Source: G001797105 sp964528155 (GTDB lineage Bacteria; Chloroflexota; Anaerolineae; Anaerolineales; E44-bin32). From it: 10,887 bases of DNA. The stretch covers positions 1 through 10,887 of the forward strand of contig CAZGRL010000120.1 of assembly GCA_964528155.1 (NCBI GenBank). Reading direction: 5' to 3'. Both the position numbers and the translations under genes were made by a program. Of the stretch, positions 6,430-10,887 are shown one piece after another (the stretch's first letter is position 1; every line of letters begins with the position of its first letter). The notes below the pieces were generated by a model. That model searched no databases and was not told the DNA's origin. It was given only the letters and a program-made list of their open reading frames with translations.

Positions 6430-7557
6430 TCAGGGCAGGAAGTTGATCGGGTTGACGCGGCCGTAAATGTCGCTGCGCATCTCGAAGTGCAGGTGGGGTC
6501 CGGAGCAGTTGCCGGTGCATCCCATGTTACCGATCTGCTGACCCTGGTAGGCGGGATCACCGCAGCCGACCTTCAGGCCGCTGAGGTGGGCGTAGAGCGT
6601 CTGCCAGCCGTTGCCGTGATCGATGACGATCACGTAGCCATACCCGGAGTTGTTCCAGCCGGCATAGACAACGACACCGGAGTCGGCGGCGTAGATCCCG
6701 TTGCCCTCACTGCCCCCGATGTCGATCGCTTCATGTACACCCGGAATGAAGGGGTAGCCGGAGATCCAATGCGATGAAGTCGGCCAGACGAAGCTGCCGC
6801 CTCCGATCGGGCCGGTGTAGATCGACCCACATGCCCCCGGTCCCAGGATGCTGGCGACGGCCGGGTTTGCGCGCGTGATCCGCGGCGAACGCCAGTCGAC
6901 GATCTCGCGCTTCCCGTTCGGGATCACCAACGTCGTTCCGGCCGCGATGGGCGGGTTCGCCAGGTCGACGGCGGGGTCGAGTCCGTTTCCCGGCCAATCG
7001 ATGATGTCATCGGGTGTGACTTTGAAGTCGGCCGCGACGCTGGCCAGACTATCCCCGTCTTTCCATTCATAGGTGGCCCCGTCCACCGGAAGGATGTTCA
7101 GTTCTTGACCCGGACGGATGCTATGTGGATCTCCTTCCAATTTGTCGAAATTCCCCCAGAAGATGGTTTCGGGTTTCAGGCCATACCGATCAGCGATCCC
7201 AAACAGCGTGTCGCCCTGTTGCACTTGGTACTCGATGATGTCGAAGCGCGGCCTGGTGGGGATTTCCGTATGCCCGTTGGCCAGACGAGGGACGCCCAGG
7301 CTGACTTCGGAAGTCGGCTCCTGGAAGGGGGGTAGATCCGCCAGCGAAAGCAGACCGCCGGCACCCGGCTCGGGCGTTGGAGTGACGTCCTCCGAGGCCT
7401 GCCCACCCAGACGATCGGCGCCCCAGGCGCCCAGGCTGATCGCCAGCACGATCGCCAGCGAAACGCCGATCCTGGCCACAGGTGAACCCTTGAGGAGCGC
7501 CATCAGGCGCGCCACGCGCTTGCCGCCGCTGCTCGGGCCACCGTTGTTTTCAGACAT
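6430..7557 (-). CDS. Membrane-anchored LysM-LysM-M23 endopeptidase, copy 3
   Basis: The 375-residue product has a short cytoplasmic N-terminus, one membrane segment (about 28-46) and a Pro-rich linker. LysM domains follow at about 109-156 and 162-213. An M23 (LytM-type) peptidase domain occupies about 255-375. Zinc ligands are all present: H275 and D279 (HEAID), H357 in HLHFE, with catalytic H324 (YAHL) and H355. It should bind glycan strands and cut peptide cross-links outside the membrane. C243 and C332 may form a disulfide, and C347 and C351 flank CTGNC just before the active-site HLH. An in-frame TGA lies 12 bases upstream of the ATG, fixing the start near 7557, though no good ribosome site is seen. 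It follows copy 2 by 90 bases and has only a weak promoter candidate of its own. Confidence 0.92.
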   Translation of the reverse strand: MSENNGGPSSGGKRVARLMALLKGSPVARIGVSLAIVLAISLGAWGADRLGGQASEDVTPTPEPGAGGLLSLADLPPFQEPTSEVSLGVPRLANGHTEIPTRPRFDIIEYQVQQGDTLFGIADRYGLKPETIFWGNFDKLEGDPHSIRPGQELNILPVDGATYEWKDGDSLASVAADFKVTPDDIIDWPGNGLDPAVDLANPPIAAGTTLVIPNGKREIVDWRSPRITRANPAVASILGPGACGSIYTGPIGGGSFVWPTSSHWISGYPFIPGVHEAIDIGGSEGNGIYAADSGVVVYAGWNNSGYGYVIVIDHGNGWQTLYAHLSGLKVGCGDPAYQGQQIGNMGCTGNCSGPHLHFEMRSDIYGRVNPINFLP

Positions 7558-7647
7558 GGCAGACGATCATGTGAGCAAGCCCGCTTCCCAGGAAATGAGT
7601 CGCGGTCCGCCTTCGGCCGCAGATCGCTCGCCCCGGTGGGCCTCCGC

Positions 7648-8832
7648 CTAGGGCAGGAAGTTCCACGGATTCACCTTACCGTACGCATCATTCATCATCT
7701 CGAAATGCAGGTGCGGTCCGCTGCAGTTGCCCGTGCACCCGATCAGGCCCAATACCGTTGAGCCCTGGTAGACCGCCGCCCCACAGGATACATTGATTTG
7801 GCTGAGGTGCGCGTACAACGTCTGCCATCCATTGCCGTGATCGATGACAACGACCTGGCCATAGCCCCAATCGTTCCAACCAGCATAGACGACAACACCG
7901 TTGTCGGCCGCGCTCACCGGATCGCCGCTGTGTCCGGCGATATCAATCGCGGGATGAACCGAGCTGTAGTCGAACCCGGACAGGTAGTGATTGGCTGTCG
8001 GCCAGACGAAGGACCCCGTTCCGACCGGTCCGTCATACAGTGCGCCGCAGGCGCCTGGACCGAGAATCTTGGCCACTCCCGGGTTGGATCGGGTGATCCT
8101 CGGCGCCGACCACGTCACAAGTTGGCGATGTCCCCCCGGTATGACCAGCGGTGTACCGGCGGCGATCCCCGGCGAGGTCGGATCGGTGTCGGGATCCAAG
8201 TTGTTCCCCGGCCAGTTGATGATGTCCTCCGCCGATACACCGAAGAACTTGGCTACCCCGTTGAGCCCGTCGCCCTCATTCCACTTGTACAGTGTTCCAT
8301 CGACGGGCAGAATACTCAATTGCTGACCGGGCCGCAGGGTATGCGGATCATCAAGCAGCACATCGTAGTTGCCCCACAGGATGGTCTCAGGCTTCAACCC
8401 AAACTTCTCGGCAATGCCGAAGAGAGTGTCGCCGTCCTTCACCTCGTACTCGGTGATCTCGATGCGCGGACGATCGGGGAGCACGGTGTGGAGCTCGGCC
8501 TGCCGCAGCACCACGGCCCGGCTTGCGCCCACCGGCATGAATTCGGGAAGCGACGGCAACATGGCCGATGATTCTGCGAACACGTTCCCCACAGCCGTCG
8601 GCTCGGCGCCTTCGGATGATTGGGCCGCTCGGGCGGGAAGGACATCCAGCCCCTGCCGTGACGCCACCAGACCCAACACCAGGACCGCCACGAAAGACAG
8701 ATGCGCCGCATAGCGCATCAACCCCTCGCGCCGGCCATGTAGTGAGGCTTTAGCCCACAGACCGGCCAGGCTACCTGGCGTGGGGTGCGAGTCGGCTTGA
8801 TTCGATCGGCTGGGCTCGTTGGGGGTTGGCAT
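7648..8832 (-). CDS. Membrane-anchored LysM-LysM-M23 endopeptidase, copy 2
   Basis: The 394-residue product has a ~38-residue polar N-terminus and a hydrophobic segment HLSFVAVLVLGLVA (44-57), followed by a linker. LysM domains lie at about 128-179 and 181-234, and the M23 domain at about 276-394. Active-site residues are H293 and D297 (HPAID), H342 (YAHL) and H374/H376 (HLHFE). Cys262, 350, 366 and 370 match those of copy 3. The role is expected to be wall peptide hydrolysis outside the membrane. The frame is open to a GTG at 8883, but that lies inside the promoter at 8868-8896, so ATG 8832 (leader about 29 bases) is preferred. ATG 8718, preceded by GAGGGG, would start MRYAAHLSF and give a classic signal peptide; it remains possible. 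Confidence 0.92.
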   Translation of the reverse strand: MPTPNEPSRSNQADSHPTPGSLAGLWAKASLHGRREGLMRYAAHLSFVAVLVLGLVASRQGLDVLPARAAQSSEGAEPTAVGNVFAESSAMLPSLPEFMPVGASRAVVLRQAELHTVLPDRPRIEITEYEVKDGDTLFGIAEKFGLKPETILWGNYDVLLDDPHTLRPGQQLSILPVDGTLYKWNEGDGLNGVAKFFGVSAEDIINWPGNNLDPDTDPTSPGIAAGTPLVIPGGHRQLVTWSAPRITRSNPGVAKILGPGACGALYDGPVGTGSFVWPTANHYLSGFDYSSVHPAIDIAGHSGDPVSAADNGVVVYAGWNDWGYGQVVVIDHGNGWQTLYAHLSQINVSCGAAVYQGSTVLGLIGCTGNCSGPHLHFEMMNDAYGKVNPWNFLP

Positions 8833-8867
8833 CAGCGGCGTAGAAAACGGCCTCCCGGGCGGGCGAG

Positions 8868-8896
8868 ATGATAACAGTCGCACCCGAGACCGTCAA
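8868..8896 (-). promoter_or_regulatory. sigma70-type promoter of M23 copy 2
   Basis: Read on the - strand, TTGACG (8896-8891) and TATCAT (8873-8868) are separated by exactly 17 bases, each one or two changes from consensus. Transcription would start near 8861. It allows the second peptidase, and probably the third, to be expressed independently of rho. It also rules out GTG 8883 as a start for this transcript. Confidence 0.75.
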
Positions 8897-8960
8897 GATG
8901 CATGCTTATGTTGAGTGTTCCGGTCGACTTGGTGTTGCCCGAGTGGACGGACCAAACGTT

Positions 8961-8976
8961 GTGAGTCCTCACTCAC
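8961..8976 (-). terminator. Small hairpin at the end of M23 copy 1
   Basis: On the - strand GTGAGT pairs perfectly with ACTCAC around loop GAGG; the 5' arm overlaps the TGA stop of the first peptidase gene. Only AACGTTT follows, not a T-tract. It lies between copy 1 and the promoter of copy 2, a plausible but weak transcript boundary. Confidence 0.35.
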
Positions 8977-10043
8977 GGCAGTACGAAGTGCGGGTTTACA
9001 AAGCCACCTTCGAAACGAGTCTCGAAGTGTAGATGTGAGCCGGTCGAGTTCCCCGTCGACCCGATCGCTCCAATTGTGCTTCCCTGGATGACGCTCTCAC
9101 CGCAGCCCACACGCACCGCGCTCAGGTGGGCATACACAGTCTGCCACCCGTTTCCATGATCGATCATGATCATGTTCCCGTACCCCACGGTCGACCACCC
9201 GGCGAAGACGATCACCCCACTGTCGGCCGCCCAAACCAGGTCGCCGGTGGCGCCGGCGATGTCGATGGCCAGGTGACCTCCCCAGTAGTCATTTCCGGAA
9301 ACGAGATGGTTGGCGCTCGGCCAGATGAAACCACCAGTCCCGACGGCACCGCCGGTGATGGCTTGTTCACACCCACCCGGTCCGTAGGCCGATCCGACCC
9401 CGGCCTGACCTCTGGCGATGGCCGGAACGAACCATTGTTTGAAGGGACGTGACCCTCCCGGGATCACAAGCCACGTGCCTGGTTGCACCTGCGGATCGAG
9501 GGGGTCAAGGGCATTGCCGGTCCAGTCGACGAGATCTTCAACAGCGACCCCAAACTCATCGGCGATGCTTTGCAGGCTGTCACCTGCCTGCCACTGATAG
9601 TAGGTCCCATTGACGGGGAGAATGTTGAGCTCTTGTCCGGGCCGAAGCATGTGGGGATCGTCGTTCAAGACATCGAAGTTCCCCCACAGAATGGTTTCCG
9701 GCTCGATGTCGAAGTTCTTAGCGATCCCGAACACCGAATCGCCTTGCTGCACGGTATAGCGTATCACTTCCAGCCGTTCGCGGGTCGGATGCAGCGTTGA
9801 AGGCTCTGCCTGGCGAGCGATGGCATTCAATGGACGTGTAACCGAGTAGGAGGGAAGTTGAGGAGTCTCGCCGTTGACGGCCGTCGGCCAGGGTGTTGCG
9901 CTAGGCCATCCGGAGGGCTGCAGTTGGGATCGCAGGCCCGCGTTCAGCCGGATTACCCAGAGTGCCGCGGCCAGGGCGATGAACGAAAGCGCGGCCGTAA
10001 ATACCGGAAGCCGACTTCGGGCTGAGCCTGAAGGCCGTGTCAC
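8973..10043 (-). CDS. Membrane-anchored LysM-LysM-M23 endopeptidase, copy 1, coupled to rho
   Basis: The 356-residue product has a short Arg-containing N-terminus, a membrane segment (about 13-32) and a linker. LysM domains lie at about 95-143 and 147-195, and an M23 domain at about 238-356. Active-site residues are H257 and D261 (HLAID), H306 (YAHL) and H337/H339 (HLHFE). C225 and C314 match the first cysteine pair of the other copies, but the CTGNC pair is replaced by Ser329 and Ser333. Its C-terminal loop (FEGGFVNP) is also shorter. The GTG start lies one base after the rho TAG stop, so translation is probably coupled; GGAG sits about 13 bases upstream inside rho. No alternative start exists before the membrane segment. 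Expected role: wall hydrolysis outside the membrane. Confidence 0.92.
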   Translation of the reverse strand: MTRPSGSARSRLPVFTAALSFIALAAALWVIRLNAGLRSQLQPSGWPSATPWPTAVNGETPQLPSYSVTRPLNAIARQAEPSTLHPTRERLEVIRYTVQQGDSVFGIAKNFDIEPETILWGNFDVLNDDPHMLRPGQELNILPVNGTYYQWQAGDSLQSIADEFGVAVEDLVDWTGNALDPLDPQVQPGTWLVIPGGSRPFKQWFVPAIARGQAGVGSAYGPGGCEQAITGGAVGTGGFIWPSANHLVSGNDYWGGHLAIDIAGATGDLVWAADSGVIVFAGWSTVGYGNMIMIDHGNGWQTVYAHLSAVRVGCGESVIQGSTIGAIGSTGNSTGSHLHFETRFEGGFVNPHFVLP

Positions 10044-10044
10044 C

Positions 10045-10887
10045 CTAGAATTGAGTCTCCGTCAGAGTCTCGAGGAATTCGATGTTGTTCTCGCTCCGCG
10101 AAACCTGCTGGATGATCGCTTCGGTGGCCGCAGATGAATCCATCCCCGCGCCGCTGGGGGAAGGGGTGATCATGTGCTGGAACATCCTGCGCATCAGCCA
10201 CACGCGCGGCGTGATGTCCGGCCCGAGCAGGATCTCTTCACGGCGTGTGGAAGAGCGCTCGATATCGAACGCCGGAAATACGCGCCTCTCCTGGAGACGT
10301 CGTGAAAGATGCAACTCCATGTTGCCGGTGCCCTTGAACTCCTCGTACACCACATCGTCCATGCGGGAACCGGTGTCAACGAGACAGGTGGCGATGATCG
10401 TCAGCGATCCACCTTCTTCGATATTGCGGGCGGCTCCGAAGAAGCGTTTGGGTGGGTAGAGCGCCGCCGGATCGAGTCCGCCGGAAAGGGTCCTGCCGGA
10501 GGGGGTCACCATCAGGTTGTACGCGCGCGAGAGACGCGTGATCGAGTCCATCAGGATCACAACATCCCGGTCGCACTCGACCAGCCGCTTGGCGCGCTCG
10601 AGGGCCATCTCCGCCGCTCGAACATGACTCGTCACCGGTTCGTCGAAAGTGGACGAAATGACTTCAGCGTCGACCGAACGATCCATGTCGGTCACCTCTT
10701 CCGGCCGTTCGCCGATCAGGGCGACCATCAGGTGCACCTCTGGATACTTGGTTGAGATGGCATTGGCGATCTGCTTGAGAACGGTCGTCTTTCCGGCTTT
10801 CGGCGGTGAGACGATCAGCCCGCGTTGCCCCTTGCCGATCGGCGCGATCAGATTCAGCAAACGAGGAGCCATAGTAAAGCGATCGGT
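10045..10887 (-). CDS. rho: Transcription termination factor Rho, 5' end cut by window edge
   Basis: 280 residues of the C-terminal motor of Rho, the hexameric RNA helicase that releases RNA polymerase. It begins before the window edge: the frame stays open through TDRFT ahead of the Met at 10872, which is internal. Visible parts (fragment numbering) are GKGQRGLIV, the Walker A loop PPKAGKT (28-34), the catalytic Glu60 in GERPEEV and Walker B VVILMD (to D114). The Q-loop is LSGGLDPAALYPPKRFF (134-150), the R-loop KGTGN (185-189), and the arginine finger lies near R215 in RSSTRREE. The missing N-terminal part should hold the RNA-binding domain. A short Ser/Gly/Ala-rich stretch (about 242-255) precedes the last helix. 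It is followed without a gap by an M23 peptidase gene. Confidence 0.97.
   Translation of the reverse strand, partial: TDRFTMAPRLLNLIAPIGKGQRGLIVSPPKAGKTTVLKQIANAISTKYPEVHLMVALIGERPEEVTDMDRSVDAEVISSTFDEPVTSHVRAAEMALERAKRLVECDRDVVILMDSITRLSRAYNLMVTPSGRTLSGGLDPAALYPPKRFFGAARNIEEGGSLTIIATCLVDTGSRMDDVVYEEFKGTGNMELHLSRRLQERRVFPAFDIERSSTRREEILLGPDITPRVWLMRRMFQHMITPSPSGAGMDSSAATEAIIQQVSRSENNIEFLETLTETQF

Noticed and set aside
7798..8571. 257-codon open frame on the + strand
   Set aside because: It is antisense to the second M23 peptidase, and similar + strand antisense frames occur opposite the other copies, as expected from shared codon bias.
10870..10872. ATG 10872 as the rho start
   Set aside because: The frame is open to the window edge and known Rho proteins have well over 100 residues before this point, so the Met is internal.

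Overview
The window looks like a GC-rich bacterial chromosome with ordinary housekeeping and envelope genes. I found no phage, insertion sequence, CRISPR array or defence module. The combination of a rho gene followed by LysM/M23 peptidases, an M32 carboxypeptidase, a geranylgeranyl-reductase-type flavoprotein and GC-rich heptamer repeats reminds me of Chloroflexota (Anaerolineae-like). That taxonomic guess is inference from gene content only; no rRNA or other marker is present to settle it.

Layout, left to right. Positions 1-178 hold no gene I can support, only a strong sigma70-type promoter (119-147). It feeds three tRNA genes on the + strand: Ser(TGA), Ser(GCT) and Arg(GCG). A GC-rich hairpin without a T-tract (538-590) closes the cluster. 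Two + strand genes follow, a PAPS-type sulfotransferase (753-1766) and a GT4 glycosyltransferase (1884-3119); together they suggest a sulfated glycan or glycolipid. A clear promoter at 3162-3190 then drives an M32 metallocarboxypeptidase (start best placed at 3249). After a 243-nt gap with hairpins comes an FAD-dependent geranylgeranyl-reductase-like oxidoreductase (4998-6224).

The right half is on the - strand and converges on that oxidoreductase. The 205-nt junction (6225-6429) carries nine heptamer units and two small hairpins. Transcription comes from the right edge: rho (truncated by the window edge), then three paralogous membrane-anchored LysM-LysM-M23 peptidases. The first peptidase starts one base after the rho stop and is probably co-transcribed with it. 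The second has its own strong promoter (8868-8896). The third follows the second after 90 nt.

Working together: the three M23 enzymes should cut peptidoglycan or a similar wall polymer outside the cytoplasmic membrane. The sulfotransferase and GT4 enzyme could decorate surface or exported glycans. Rho could account for the lack of U-tracts after the hairpins seen here. The points most worth a second look are the tandem triplication downstream of rho, the Cys-pair difference between the copies, the GCG arginine anticodon, and the heptamer repeat at the convergent junction.
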